From the NCBI RefSeq assembly GCF_018687275.1, contig NZ_CP061287.1, forward strand, positions 1,488,001 to 1,552,000: a DNA stretch of 64,000 nt, written 5' to 3'. The stretch comes from Polynucleobacter sp. MWH-Aus1W21. GTDB taxonomy: Bacteria > Pseudomonadota > Gammaproteobacteria > Burkholderiales > Burkholderiaceae. Below the pieces are notes generated by a model. That model did no database searches, was not told where the DNA came from, and was given only the letters and a program-made list of their open reading frames with translations. The position numbers were made by a program, and so were the translations under genes. Shown piece by piece: positions 6,195 to 13,993 of the stretch (the first letter of the stretch is position 1; every line of letters starts with the position of its first letter).

Positions 6195-7016
6195 TTATTG
6201 CTGAGAAAGTCGGCCGGATTTACCGACAATACCCGCTGATGGGTCAGGCGTTAGGTTATTGCACTCAAGCTTATTTTCTTTTAAGTACTGATTTGCCAGC
6301 TTCACGCGATCATCAATTCCAGGGTGTGTATATAAATAAGTAAGTGCACTAGAAACGGCAGAATTTTTATCCATAACATATTGAATCTTCAAGAAACCAC
6401 ATGGTGAGTAAGAGGCATCTATCAGCCACTTCACACCCAAAGGATTTACCCGATCCTCAATCCCCTTATCCTGAACACGCTTTGCCTCATCAATTGCAGC
6501 ACCCGCACCATACCCACCAGCAGCAGTAGCAAAAAGAGATACTCCAGTGCTCACAATTTCCTTGGTAACAAAATACTTTACCTCCCTACTATCCTGAACA
6601 TCTGCATCATCGCCAGCCGCAATATGGGCATATTGATGGCTCATGGCGGCGGCCAAAGACTCTTCATCAGCTCCAAAGATATTGAGAAAATCAAAACTCA
6701 TCGCTACATAACTTTTGCCATCATGCGATAGCAATAGCAAGGTATGAAAATCTGAATCAACCAGGGCAATTTGCATATATTGCCCTTGTACAGGAACGAT
6801 CTTATTTCTAACTGCCAGAAGGTTCTGGAAATGCTGTTGAGTGATTACATAAGGCTTACCACTTGCACTATTGACACGCACATCCCCATCAGGAATCTGA
6901 GCAAATTGAGAGTCTGACAGATAGACGACATCATGAATTTGCGTTTTATATAGATGTGCGCATCCAGAGAGAACAATCACTACTACTAACAATAGCCTTA
7001 AAACTACAGGCCTCAT
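6195..7016 (-). CDS. M48-like lipoprotein with altered zinc motif
   Basis: The signal peptide ends in lipobox LSGC (Cys19), so this is a periplasm-facing lipoprotein of 273 aa. Residues 121-136 (LAAAMSHQYAHIAAGD) align with the M48 helix LAxxxxHExxH, but the catalytic Glu is Gln (HQYAH, 127-131). A downstream stretch (EDRVNPLGVKWLIDASYSP) resembles the M48 third-ligand region and the AGYDP segment. The zinc ligands may remain but proteolysis should be lost or weak: a pseudo-peptidase. Its ATG overlaps the stop of the upstream gene (TAATG). Confidence 0.65.
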   Translation of the reverse strand: MRPVVLRLLLVVVIVLSGCAHLYKTQIHDVVYLSDSQFAQIPDGDVRVNSASGKPYVITQQHFQNLLAVRNKIVPVQGQYMQIALVDSDFHTLLLLSHDGKSYVAMSFDFLNIFGADEESLAAAMSHQYAHIAAGDDADVQDSREVKYFVTKEIVSTGVSLFATAAGGYGAGAAIDEAKRVQDKGIEDRVNPLGVKWLIDASYSPCGFLKIQYVMDKNSAVSSALTYLYTHPGIDDRVKLANQYLKENKLECNNLTPDPSAGIVGKSGRLSQQ

Positions 7017-7393
7017 TAGATTCCCATCTCTTTAAAGACCTCTTTAGCCACACGGAAACTATCAATAGCCGCAGGTACGCCACAGTAAATGGCTACTTGC
7101 ATAAATACTTCTCGAATTTCTTCCTTGGTAATGCCATTGTTAATAGCGCCACGAACATGTAATTTCAATTCATGTGGACGATTCAAGGCAGCAATCATTG
7201 CCAAATTCAAGAAGCTACGAGTCTTCCTCTCAAGCCCAGGACGATTCCAGATCTCATTCCAGCAGTACTCTGTGATCAATTCTTGCATTGGCATATTGAA
7301 GTCATCTGCATTTTTTAATGAAGTCTCTACATACTCAGCACCCAAAACCTCTTTACGTGTTTTTAAGCCTTTTTCAAATAGTTCGCGGTTCAT
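7016..7393 (-). CDS. Carboxymuconolactone decarboxylase family protein
   Basis: I start at the ATG preceded by AGGAGA (MNRELFEKGL), seven codons inside the longest frame. The 125-aa protein has the CMD fold throughout and ends with the conserved block EEIREVFMQVAIYCGVPAA. It closely resembles 4-carboxymuconolactone decarboxylase (PcaC, protocatechuate pathway), but no other pca genes are here, so a related decarboxylase or AhpD-like role is possible. It is translationally coupled to the M48-like gene. Confidence 0.85.
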   Translation of the reverse strand: MNRELFEKGLKTRKEVLGAEYVETSLKNADDFNMPMQELITEYCWNEIWNRPGLERKTRSFLNLAMIAALNRPHELKLHVRGAINNGITKEEIREVFMQVAIYCGVPAAIDSFRVAKEVFKEMGI

Positions 7394-7486
7394 GTGTTCT
7401 CCTATTTTTATCAATGAATCAAAAACAATATACCTTAATCAAGGCTAGACTTTTCCACAAAAAAAGATGGGTAGTCATACTGACTA

Positions 7487-7525
7487 GAAAAAAACCCCCG
7501 AACTTTCATTCGAGGGCCTTATTGA
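7487..7525 (-). terminator. Imperfect hairpin between genes
   Basis: CCCCCGAA-CTTTCA-TTCGAGGG can pair with one mismatch and has an A-run on its left side, which reads as T-run on the minus strand. It could end the transcript of the 206-aa membrane protein. Confidence 0.55.
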
Positions 7526-7564
7526 GTAATCTCGCTTCATAACTTCTATCGGAGTACCTTGCTG

Positions 7565-8185
7565 TTAATGCTTATGGCTTTGACTTCCCATAGGCATTGG
7601 AGAAGAAGGTGCGCTTCCATTCATCATTTTTTGATGATCGCCCATCAACTGTTGGTGCATTGCAGGATCACAATGCTCATAGTCTTTTGACTCTCCCATT
7701 TGATGAGTGCCCGTACCCTTGTACCCAAGAATACTAGGGTCAGCCATACCAGCAATCATGGCAATGTGCCCAAATACCAAAAATAGAGCTACACATATCG
7801 CATGGATTTTGAGTTTACCCATTTGATCAAGTGCTTTATTAACAAGCCCTAATTCTTGTAAGGCAATCCAAATTAATGGAATACCAGCAATGACATAAGT
7901 AAATACCGCTATGACATCAATGATCGTTCTCCACTCACCCGCTTTGGTAATGGGGATGATGGCATTAGTCACAATGTAGTAAATGATGCCAATAAAGTAG
8001 ATACCTACTGCGATGCCTGCAAATCGATTGAGGTAATAAACCGCCCCATCAAACTTTCGGGTAAACAGTAGATATAACTCTGTAATAGCCAAGGTCTCCG
8101 CCAGAATGACTGGGATGGCCATAAAGATAATTAAATTCCAAGGCTGATTAACAGCCAATAACTCCATGTAGTGAGTCATATTCAT
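7565..8185 (-). CDS. Membrane protein with His/Met-rich C-terminus
   Basis: A 206-aa protein with about five hydrophobic helices (residues 15-38, 50-72, 85-108, 128-146 and a weaker one). The C-terminal 50 residues carry many His and Met (DPAMHQQLMGDHQKMMNG, then SQSHKH), the composition of copper- or nickel-handling tails. Similar uncharacterised permease-like proteins occur in betaproteobacteria. It is the last gene of a minus-strand run that starts with cytochromes, so a role in copper or haem-enzyme supply is plausible but unproven. Confidence 0.6.
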   Translation of the reverse strand: MNMTHYMELLAVNQPWNLIIFMAIPVILAETLAITELYLLFTRKFDGAVYYLNRFAGIAVGIYFIGIIYYIVTNAIIPITKAGEWRTIIDVIAVFTYVIAGIPLIWIALQELGLVNKALDQMGKLKIHAICVALFLVFGHIAMIAGMADPSILGYKGTGTHQMGESKDYEHCDPAMHQQLMGDHQKMMNGSAPSSPMPMGSQSHKH

Positions 8186-8253
8186 AGTATTTCTCCAAAA
8201 TTAGTGTGTGATTAGCAATCACAAATCAAGCTCATGCGTAATGCAAATGGAGC

Positions 8254-8607
8254 TTAGGATTTTGGAGGCTTGTAGATGTAGTTGATCATCGGCTGAAGTG
8301 CCAATGAAGAATAGCTAGAGACTGGTATTGCATTGAAATCCGCAGGAGCCATTACTGCAAAGGGGGAAATAAATACCAATCCTAAGCAGCATTGATAGCT
8401 ATCACCATGACAAGGCTGCTTGCTATTGCTGTCCGATGCATTGCTAGCCACATCATCACAATGGTGTGCTGAGTTATCAGCTACAGCAACTTGATGATGT
8501 GCTTGGGTAACTGATGATTGAGAAACAGGTTGCTCAATAGGCATCACTGCCGCATGAATCAAGCTGGCAAATAGGCTTAGGCAAAGAGCAATGCATATCT
8601 TTCTCAT
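8254..8607 (-). CDS. Secreted His/Cys-rich small protein
   Basis: 117 aa with a signal peptide (MRKICIALCLSLFASLIHAA). The mature part has clustered ligands: QAHHQVA, SAHHCDDVA, and CHGDSYQCCLG, suggesting periplasmic metal binding in the manner of CopL or DUF2946 proteins; a hydrophobic stretch follows. It lies 68 bases upstream of the His/Met-rich membrane protein on the same strand, which supports a shared metal role. Family identity is uncertain. Confidence 0.6.
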   Translation of the reverse strand: MRKICIALCLSLFASLIHAAVMPIEQPVSQSSVTQAHHQVAVADNSAHHCDDVASNASDSNSKQPCHGDSYQCCLGLVFISPFAVMAPADFNAIPVSSYSSLALQPMINYIYKPPKS

Positions 8608-8702
8608 TCTTTAATTTTATGCCTATTTGGTGGCTTTGTCGCTTGAGGTGATATCGCCATATATGGCAGATAATGCTTGTTGAGAGCTTATTGCCACTGA
8701 AC

Positions 8703-9341
8703 TTACTGGGTAAGACTAGGAACAGCTCCTGTCAGGATCATATAAAAGTAGTAGATAGAGCCTAGAACAAGCAAGAGCCCGATCAAATACTGAGGAAACC
8801 GAATCGCCTCTTCTGGCAGGCCCTGCTTTTTACCTGTCACCATAGATCTCACTAGATTCTCTTTTTGGAGCAAGCTCATAATGATCGCAGCGGCAACGTG
8901 AACCACAACTACCGCTAAGGCTAAGCTGGCGATTGTTTCATGCGCTTCTCCCATTAAGTCGCCTAAAAATTCTTTCACACTGAAGTAGCCAGTGAGGCCT
9001 ATTAATAGAATCAATAGCATGAGGCCAATCATGACAATGCCGCCTACTGGGTTGTGCCCAGGGGTGCTGTGTTGATCACCGCTTAAAAGACCCTTGGCAT
9101 GCTTCATCATTTCTGCAGGACCCTTAAGAAATTGGGTAAAGCGAGCATATCTTGTACCCGCTATTCCCCAGAACAGTCTGAAGAGTACCAATGCGCAAGC
9201 CGAATAGCCAAAAGCATAATGAATCATCTGCAGGCGCTCACTCTCAGAGGTGAGCCATGCACCAGCAAAGCAAATCACTAGCAGCCAATGAAAAACCCGC
9301 GTGGGGATATCCCACACCAAGATAGTTTGTTTAGCACTCAT
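8703..9341 (-). CDS. Cytochrome b561 family protein
   Basis: A 212-aa inner-membrane di-haem b cytochrome. His residues lie in the expected helices: FHWLL (helix 1), MIHYAFGY (helix 2), GEAHETIA and VVVHVAAA (later helices), with the typical opening VWDIPTRVFHW. It should pass quinol electrons to the periplasmic c-type cytochromes encoded just upstream; its ATG overlaps the stop of the diheme cytochrome gene by four bases. Betaproteobacteria and Rhodobacter have the same SHP-DHC-b561 trio. Confidence 0.9.
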   Translation of the reverse strand: MSAKQTILVWDIPTRVFHWLLVICFAGAWLTSESERLQMIHYAFGYSACALVLFRLFWGIAGTRYARFTQFLKGPAEMMKHAKGLLSGDQHSTPGHNPVGGIVMIGLMLLILLIGLTGYFSVKEFLGDLMGEAHETIASLALAVVVVHVAAAIIMSLLQKENLVRSMVTGKKQGLPEEAIRFPQYLIGLLLVLGSIYYFYMILTGAVPSLTQ

Positions 9342-9796
9342 TTGGCGGGTATCGATATGTTCTTTTCACTAAAGATACCTTCAGCTGCGGTGGTGTGACA
9401 GGCTCCACAGTTAGCTGGGCTTTTAACGCCCGCTCTCTTCCAAACATCGGCCTTGATCTCATCATGCTTACGAATAAACCAAGAAGTTTTGGTGATGCGA
9501 TTTTCTGGGGCTACTACGTTATATTTTTGCTTAGTGGCAGCATTATTCTGCAGCCAGACAGAGATTTCTTTTTGATCCTTTGCATCAAGGCTTGCATCAG
9601 TACCAAAGTGCTTATTCAATCCACTCATGATGTTTTGCCAACTCTTGTCACCAAGCAATCCTGGTGGGTAGGCCATATGACAGCTGGCACACTCGGCTTC
9701 ATAGGACTTAGGCATATCTGATGGAATAGGCATCTTTGCCGCAAAGGCTGGAACAACCGCCAAAACAGCTGCTATTAATGTAAAGAAGTTTTTCAT
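9338..9796 (-). CDS. Diheme cytochrome c (DHC type)
   Basis: A signal peptide (about residues 1-20) is followed by two haem-binding motifs, CASCH at 36-40 and CGACH at 130-134, in a 152-aa periplasmic protein. Length, spacing and the neighbours match the DHC family, the redox partner of the SHP oxygen-binding cytochrome. It lies seven bases after the SHP-like gene and overlaps the b561 gene, forming a tight three-gene electron-transfer operon. Confidence 0.9.
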   Translation of the reverse strand: MKNFFTLIAAVLAVVPAFAAKMPIPSDMPKSYEAECASCHMAYPPGLLGDKSWQNIMSGLNKHFGTDASLDAKDQKEISVWLQNNAATKQKYNVVAPENRITKTSWFIRKHDEIKADVWKRAGVKSPANCGACHTTAAEGIFSEKNISIPAK

Positions 9797-9803
9797 GAAT
9801 GTC

Positions 9804-10202
9804 TCATTTAATGGTCATTAGCCAGGCAAGAACATCCGCCTTTTCTTGAGCGGTACAGTCGTGCCCCAGGACATCATTGCAGTTACGCTTAAACCACTTT
9901 TCCGCCTTAGCTTCATCCGTAAAACGTGCTGGATTAGCGTTGGGTGATAGAGGCTTAATGACCTTGCCGGTAACAATGTGCTTAGTATCGTGATTGGGTG
10001 GGTTTTCGTGGCAAGAAGCGCAACTCCACTCTTTACCATGCTTGGCATTAAAAAACTGCTCACCTCTGGCTGGAGATGCTTTGCCAGACTGGTACTCATA
10101 GGTCTTTAAAAGATCCTGTGGCGTTGCGGCATTCGCAAAACTAGATAAACCCAGAGATACGGCTAATAAACAAATTCTAATTACTGTTAATTCTTTATTC
10201 AT
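9804..10202 (-). CDS. SHP-like monoheme cytochrome (DUF1924)
   Basis: 132 aa with a signal peptide ending near ANA (residue 25) and one haem site CASCH (61-65). In sphaeroides haem protein the sixth ligand can be displaced so that the haem binds O2 or NO; Asn is the ligand there, but I cannot assign it here from sequence alone. Cys108 and Cys115 in the C-terminal part (RNCNDVLGHDC) fit the disulphide of the family. It is the first gene of the cytochrome operon, and its upstream region has a partial Fur-box match. Confidence 0.85.
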   Translation of the reverse strand: MNKELTVIRICLLAVSLGLSSFANAATPQDLLKTYEYQSGKASPARGEQFFNAKHGKEWSCASCHENPPNHDTKHIVTGKVIKPLSPNANPARFTDEAKAEKWFKRNCNDVLGHDCTAQEKADVLAWLMTIK

Positions 10203-10267
10203 CCTTCAAGTATGCGCCCTTAGGATGGCTAGACTGAATACATTACGAAATTACTCGGGATTGATGG

Positions 10268-10280
10268 AATGATTATCAAT
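10268..10280 (-). promoter_or_regulatory. Partial Fur-box-like sequence
   Basis: AATGATTATCA matches eleven consecutive positions of the 19-base Fur consensus, but the flanks match poorly (about 12 of 19 in total). It lies 66 bases before the cytochrome operon start and upstream of marR. It could be an iron-responsive site; the evidence is modest. Confidence 0.3.
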
Positions 10281-10296
10281 TAGCCTCTCTCTTTGA

Positions 10297-10340
10297 TTGA
10301 CAACAAATATCTATATTAATTATTTAGTTGCATAGCTAAC
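10297..10340 (+). promoter_or_regulatory. marR promoter with overlapping operator
   Basis: TTGACA (10297-10302) and TATTTA (10321-10326) make a plausible -35/-10 pair with 18-base spacing. The -10 overlaps a 16-base near-palindrome, TTAGTTGCATAGCTAA (10324-10339). The 16-mer TAGTTGCATAGCTAAC recurs exactly upstream of the next gene, which points to binding by the MarR protein. Confidence 0.65.
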
Positions 10341-10362
10341 CATTTGGTATTACACTACTCTT

Positions 10363-10779
10363 ATGTTTGAACAATGCCTCTACTTCAATACCACCAGCCT
10401 AGCCCGTCAGCTAGAGAGAGAATGGACTGCTGCATTCAAGCCATTTGGCTTAACCCCATCACAGGCATTTATGTTGAGGGTAGTTTTGGATAAAGCACCT
10501 CTTTTACAAAGTGAGCTTGCTGCACAAATGAATATCAGTCGCCCTACTGCCACTAGAGGCTTGGATGGATTAGAGCGTTTGGGCTTAGTTAAGCGAGTTA
10601 CCTCTGAGCGAGATGGTCGAGAGCAAGAAATCCATCCGACCAAGAAAGCTTCTGACATGAAAGAGGCTATTAATGCTGCCAGCGGTGCCGTTACTAAACG
10701 CCTTAAAAAGTCATTAGGTAGCAACCATTTTGAAGAAGTTGTTGGACAACTACGTGGAATTAGCTCTGCCTTGAAGTAA
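10363..10779 (+). CDS. MarR family transcriptional regulator
   Basis: 138 aa with the winged-helix core LQSELAAQMNISRPTATRGL, then the DGLERLGLVKR helix and the wing RDGREQEIHPT. MarR proteins are dimeric repressors released by small phenolic or oxidant ligands. The promoter and the gene after it each carry the same near-palindrome, so it most likely represses itself and the tautomerase-like gene. The ligand is unknown. Confidence 0.9.
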   Translation: MFEQCLYFNTTSLARQLEREWTAAFKPFGLTPSQAFMLRVVLDKAPLLQSELAAQMNISRPTATRGLDGLERLGLVKRVTSERDGREQEIHPTKKASDMKEAINAASGAVTKRLKKSLGSNHFEEVVGQLRGISSALK

Positions 10780-10802
10780 TTGGGGCTTTTTTATTTCTTT
10801 AA

Positions 10803-10818
10803 TAGTTGCATAGCTAAC
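10803..10818. promoter_or_regulatory. Second copy of the MarR operator-like repeat
   Basis: TAGTTGCATAGCTAAC is identical to the copy in the marR promoter. It lies about 90 bases before the tautomerase-like start codon, where a repressor could block transcription. Confidence 0.65.
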
Positions 10819-10904
10819 TTGTTTTGTTATCTTTTATTTAGTTTTTGCTGTTCCGTTGTTTGCTTTTCTGTTGTTTTATTTGTTGTTTATCAAAGGAGAA
10901 GGTC

Positions 10905-11294
10905 ATGCCAATTTTGAATGTGAAAGTCAGTGGGCAAAAGAATGTTGCTACCACCAAAGCCATTAATGAACTATTACTAGATCTCACCCACCGTATATTG
11001 GGTAAGAAAAAAGAAGTAACCTCGATTGCGATTGAGTACGTAGACCCCGATTGTTGGTTTGTCGGGGGCAAACTCTTGAGCGAGCAAGATAAGAGTAGTT
11101 TTTACTTCGATATTAAGGTTACCGATGAAACTAATACCAAGGATGAGAAAGCTCAGTACATTGAAGAAGCATTTTCAGGCTTCGAACGAATCCTAGGCAG
11201 CCTTCATGAAGAGAGTTATATCTACGTTCAGGATGTGAGGGCTACTAGTTATGGTTATGGCGGCAAGACTCAGGAATACCGATACCACCAATAA
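10905..11294 (+). CDS. 4-oxalocrotonate tautomerase family protein
   Basis: The ATG at 10905 follows AAAGGAGAAGG and gives the sequence MPILNVKVSG, placing the catalytic N-terminal proline right after Met, as the family needs; the longer upstream frame is therefore rejected. At 129 aa it is about twice a 4-OT subunit, so it may be a fused or elongated type. It probably isomerises an enol/keto acid, perhaps an aromatic breakdown product, in line with MarR control. Confidence 0.75.
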   Translation: MPILNVKVSGQKNVATTKAINELLLDLTHRILGKKKEVTSIAIEYVDPDCWFVGGKLLSEQDKSSFYFDIKVTDETNTKDEKAQYIEEAFSGFERILGSLHEESYIYVQDVRATSYGYGGKTQEYRYHQ

Positions 11295-11325
11295 ACTTAG
11301 CATCATCGAATTTATATAAGCGAAT

Positions 11326-11365
11326 TGAAAAAGCCCCTGAACTTTCATTCAGGGGCTTTTTGTTT
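11326..11365. terminator. Bidirectional terminator between convergent genes
   Basis: AAGCCCCTGA-ACTTTCAT-TCAGGGGCTT is a perfect ten-base stem with an A-run before it and a T-run after it. It serves the tautomerase-like gene (plus) and the reductase (minus). Confidence 0.9.
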
Positions 11366-11385
11366 TTTCTACTTCAAGGGATTGC

Positions 11386-12255
11386 TTATTTGATGTATCT
11401 CGTATAGATCACTTGCGTTCCATCACGTGAGCAACCTTTGGCAACCAATTCATCATAGAGTTTTTTTGCTAAGGCTAGTGCCGGCAATTCCAGTTTGACC
11501 TTATCAGCCTCTTCTAATGCGATGCCCAAGTCTTTTAAGAAGTGCTCTACATAGAAACCTGGAGCGTAGTCACCGACAATCATCTTCGCGCCCAGATTGA
11601 GCAACTGAAAACCAGATGCAGCACCGCCGCCAATAGATTCCATTACTGTTTGAGGATTGAGGCCAACTGATTTAGCGTAGCCCAGACCTTCACCTACACC
11701 CATGATGGTTCCAGCGATCACAATCTGATTACACATCTTGGTATGTTGTCCAGCACCTGGACCACCTTGCAATACTACATTGGTGCCCATGATTTTGAGA
11801 ACTGGTAGTACTGCATCAAAGTCTGCCTGCTTGCCACCCACCATGATGGAAAGTTTGGCATTACGTGCACCGATGTCTCCACCAGAAACTGGTGCATCCA
11901 AACTATGGCAACCACGCTTTTCTGCTTCTTCTGCAATTCTCTTTGCTAGAGATGGGCTGGAAGTTGTCATATCGATGAGATAGGCATTCTTGGCGCGATC
12001 CAAAATATTGCCAGCGCCAAAATAAACTTGTTCTACATCGGATGGGTAACCCACCATCGTGATGATGACATCAGACTCAGCAGCAAGATCGCCAATGGTG
12101 TCAAACCACTTAGCGCCTTTAGCAACCAAATCATTGGTCTTGGCTTTTGAGCGATTAAATACATTTAAAGGGTGACCAGCAGCCAATAAATGCCCTGCCA
12201 TGCTTTGACCCATGATGCCTAGGCCAATAAAGCCTACTCTTAATTTATTACTCAT
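11386..12255 (-). CDS. glxR: Tartronate semialdehyde reductase / beta-hydroxyacid dehydrogenase
   Basis: An NAD(P)-dependent enzyme that reduces 2-hydroxy-3-oxopropionate to glycerate in glyoxylate or glycolate use. The Rossmann motif is GFIGLGIMGQSMAGHL, the substrate loop DAPVSGGDIGA, and the catalytic lysine lies in GQHTKMCNQ (about residue 173). Length (289 aa) is standard. It is close to 3-hydroxyisobutyrate dehydrogenase and the two cannot be separated with certainty. It ends a minus-strand catabolic run with the VOC and HMG-CoA lyase genes. Confidence 0.85.
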   Translation of the reverse strand: MSNKLRVGFIGLGIMGQSMAGHLLAAGHPLNVFNRSKAKTNDLVAKGAKWFDTIGDLAAESDVIITMVGYPSDVEQVYFGAGNILDRAKNAYLIDMTTSSPSLAKRIAEEAEKRGCHSLDAPVSGGDIGARNAKLSIMVGGKQADFDAVLPVLKIMGTNVVLQGGPGAGQHTKMCNQIVIAGTIMGVGEGLGYAKSVGLNPQTVMESIGGGAASGFQLLNLGAKMIVGDYAPGFYVEHFLKDLGIALEEADKVKLELPALALAKKLYDELVAKGCSRDGTQVIYTRYIK

Positions 12256-12333
12256 TTGTTTCGTCCCTTTTGTAGTATTTTTTTAGTTAATTTCTGTATC
12301 TATTGATTATATTGTTCTACAGGGAGTTGGTGT

Positions 12334-12525
12334 TTATTCGTCCCAGGGGAAGCGCGCGCGGGATAGATCTTCCATGATTTCGCGCTTACTCTTACCCGCT
12401 TTTCTGGAGCTATACGAGCTTTGTTGATTTTCACCCTGCTGGTCAGGGGTATCTGCTTGCTCTTGTCCTAACTCTTCCGTCTTTGGAGCTTCTTTTTCAG
12501 GATCTGTATTCGAGTGGTTGGCCAT
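12334..12525 (-). CDS. Hypothetical small hydrophilic protein
   Basis: 63 aa, very polar: an acidic, Gln/Glu-rich first half and a basic stretch (SRKAGKSKREIMEDLSRARF) at the end. It is probably unstructured apart from one helix. No family is recognised. It starts two bases after the VOC gene stop, so it is coupled to that gene. Confidence 0.55.
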   Translation of the reverse strand: MANHSNTDPEKEAPKTEELGQEQADTPDQQGENQQSSYSSRKAGKSKREIMEDLSRARFPWDE

Positions 12526-12527
12526 GA

Positions 12528-12920
12528 TTAAATAAGCTCAGAAATTTCAATGAGGTTTTGATCTGGATCGCGCACATACACAGAGTTAATCTTCTGTGTT
12601 GCTCCGGTACGGATCACAGGACCCTCGATAATTGGCCATGCTTCAGCTTTGAGCTTTTCAATCACCTGCACTAGTGGGCGATCAGCAATAAAACAAAGAT
12701 CCAATGCTCCGGGTGTTGGAATATCAGCCTTGGGCTCAAACTCTTTGCCCTTAATGTGCAAGTTGATCTTTTGATTGCCGAACTTAAATGCCTTACGCTC
12801 GACTGGCGGAGTGCCGCCAATAAAAGACTCCAGTTTCATCCCCATAACGCGGGTATAAAAATCGACGCACTCAACTTCTTTTGCAGTAGTGAGCACTAAG
12901 TGATCTAAATGGTCAATCAT
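12528..12920 (-). CDS. VOC (glyoxalase/bleomycin-resistance fold) protein
   Basis: 130 aa with the paired beta-alpha-beta-beta-beta modules of the vicinal oxygen chelate family. Likely metal ligands are the His near the N-terminus (DHLDHLVL), His55 (INLHIKG) and Glu near the end (NLIEISEL). It may be a dioxygenase, lyase or isomerase; the substrate is unknown. It lies between HMG-CoA lyase and the small hydrophilic gene. Confidence 0.8.
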   Translation of the reverse strand: MIDHLDHLVLTTAKEVECVDFYTRVMGMKLESFIGGTPPVERKAFKFGNQKINLHIKGKEFEPKADIPTPGALDLCFIADRPLVQVIEKLKAEAWPIIEGPVIRTGATQKINSVYVRDPDQNLIEISELI

Positions 12921-12936
12921 GATTTATTCCTTCTGC

Positions 12937-13872
12937 TTATTGAGTACGACGTAATTCATCTACGTAGCTTGGCACTGGATGTAATGTGTATGTACTTCCT
13001 GCCTTAGCCACCTGACCTGGAACCTCATGCCCGACAATCTTTGGCAACTCTTTAGCAAGCTGCAATAACTTCGGAATACTCATTCCAGTGTCATAGCCCA
13101 TCGCATCAAGCATATGAATGGCGTCTTCACTAGAGATGTTGCCGCTTGCTCCCGGTGCATATGGGCAACCACCAAGACCGCCTAAGGAACCATCAAAGCG
13201 CACAATGCCAGATTGCACTGCAGCCAGAACATTGGCTAAGCCCATGCCTCTGGTGTTATGGAAATGCAAGGTCAGCTGCAAATTAGGAAAACGTTTTTGC
13301 AACGCCTCACTCATCTGTTTAACTTGGACGGGATTGGCCATACCCGTTGTATCGCAAATCGTCAGCCCTCTTACACCGAGATCAGCAAAGCGTTGTGCAA
13401 ATTGCTCAACCACAGCTTGAGGAACCTCACCCTCCATAGGACAACCAAAGCATGTCGATAGAGAAACATTAATTGGTGTTCTGCCATCAACATATTTAAT
13501 CACTTCAGCAAGCCCCGAAAAGCTTTTCTCTCTACCCATTCTCAAATTGGCTAAGTTATGCGTCTCTGAAGTCGATATCACGAGATTGAATTCATCAGCC
13601 TTCGACTCAAAGGCGCGCTCTGCACCTCTTAAATTGGGCACCAAAACGGTGTACTCCACTCCTGGCACCCGCTTTATACGACCCATCACCTCCTCTGCAT
13701 CACGCAGCATCGGAATTGCCTTAGGCGAAGTAAATGAGGTCACCTCAATTTTGGCAAATCCGCATTCGCTCAACTCATCAACCAACTTCACCTTATCGTC
13801 TGTTGGCACAAAGTTAGCTTCAATCTGCAAGCCATCCCTCATTACTACGTCATTAAAATAAATTCTGGTCAT
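12937..13872 (-). CDS. Hydroxymethylglutaryl-CoA lyase
   Basis: A DRE-TIM metallolyase that cleaves (S)-HMG-CoA to acetoacetate and acetyl-CoA. The start of the barrel reads VVMRDGLQIEANF, with the RDGLQ active-site signature; His ligands are in LTLHFHNTRGMG, and the mobile loop Cys is in GGLGGCPYAPGASGN. 311 aa is normal. It lies downstream of a family III CoA transferase that could load the acid onto CoA. A related homologue acting on another 3-hydroxyacyl-CoA is possible. Confidence 0.9.
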   Translation of the reverse strand: MTRIYFNDVVMRDGLQIEANFVPTDDKVKLVDELSECGFAKIEVTSFTSPKAIPMLRDAEEVMGRIKRVPGVEYTVLVPNLRGAERAFESKADEFNLVISTSETHNLANLRMGREKSFSGLAEVIKYVDGRTPINVSLSTCFGCPMEGEVPQAVVEQFAQRFADLGVRGLTICDTTGMANPVQVKQMSEALQKRFPNLQLTLHFHNTRGMGLANVLAAVQSGIVRFDGSLGGLGGCPYAPGASGNISSEDAIHMLDAMGYDTGMSIPKLLQLAKELPKIVGHEVPGQVAKAGSTYTLHPVPSYVDELRRTQ

Positions 13873-13993
13873 TTTTTCTCTTTGCTTTTCTCTTTGCTTT
13901 TTTCTTTGCTTATTCTCTTTAGTTATTTTTTCTTTTTTACTTTATTTTTGTTTTCTTAGTTTTCTTTTCTTGTTTTTACTTTTTTAGTTTTCT
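13873..13993 (-). repeat. Purine-only-like A-rich leader between CoA transferase and HMG-CoA lyase genes
   Basis: About 120 bases that on the minus (coding) strand are almost entirely A and G with a few T and C. AAAGCAAAGAGAAAAGCAAAG-type units repeat near the lyase start. No gene is present. Such a tract would be unstructured in mRNA and could favour ribosome loading, or it could be slippage-prone. Confidence 0.6.
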
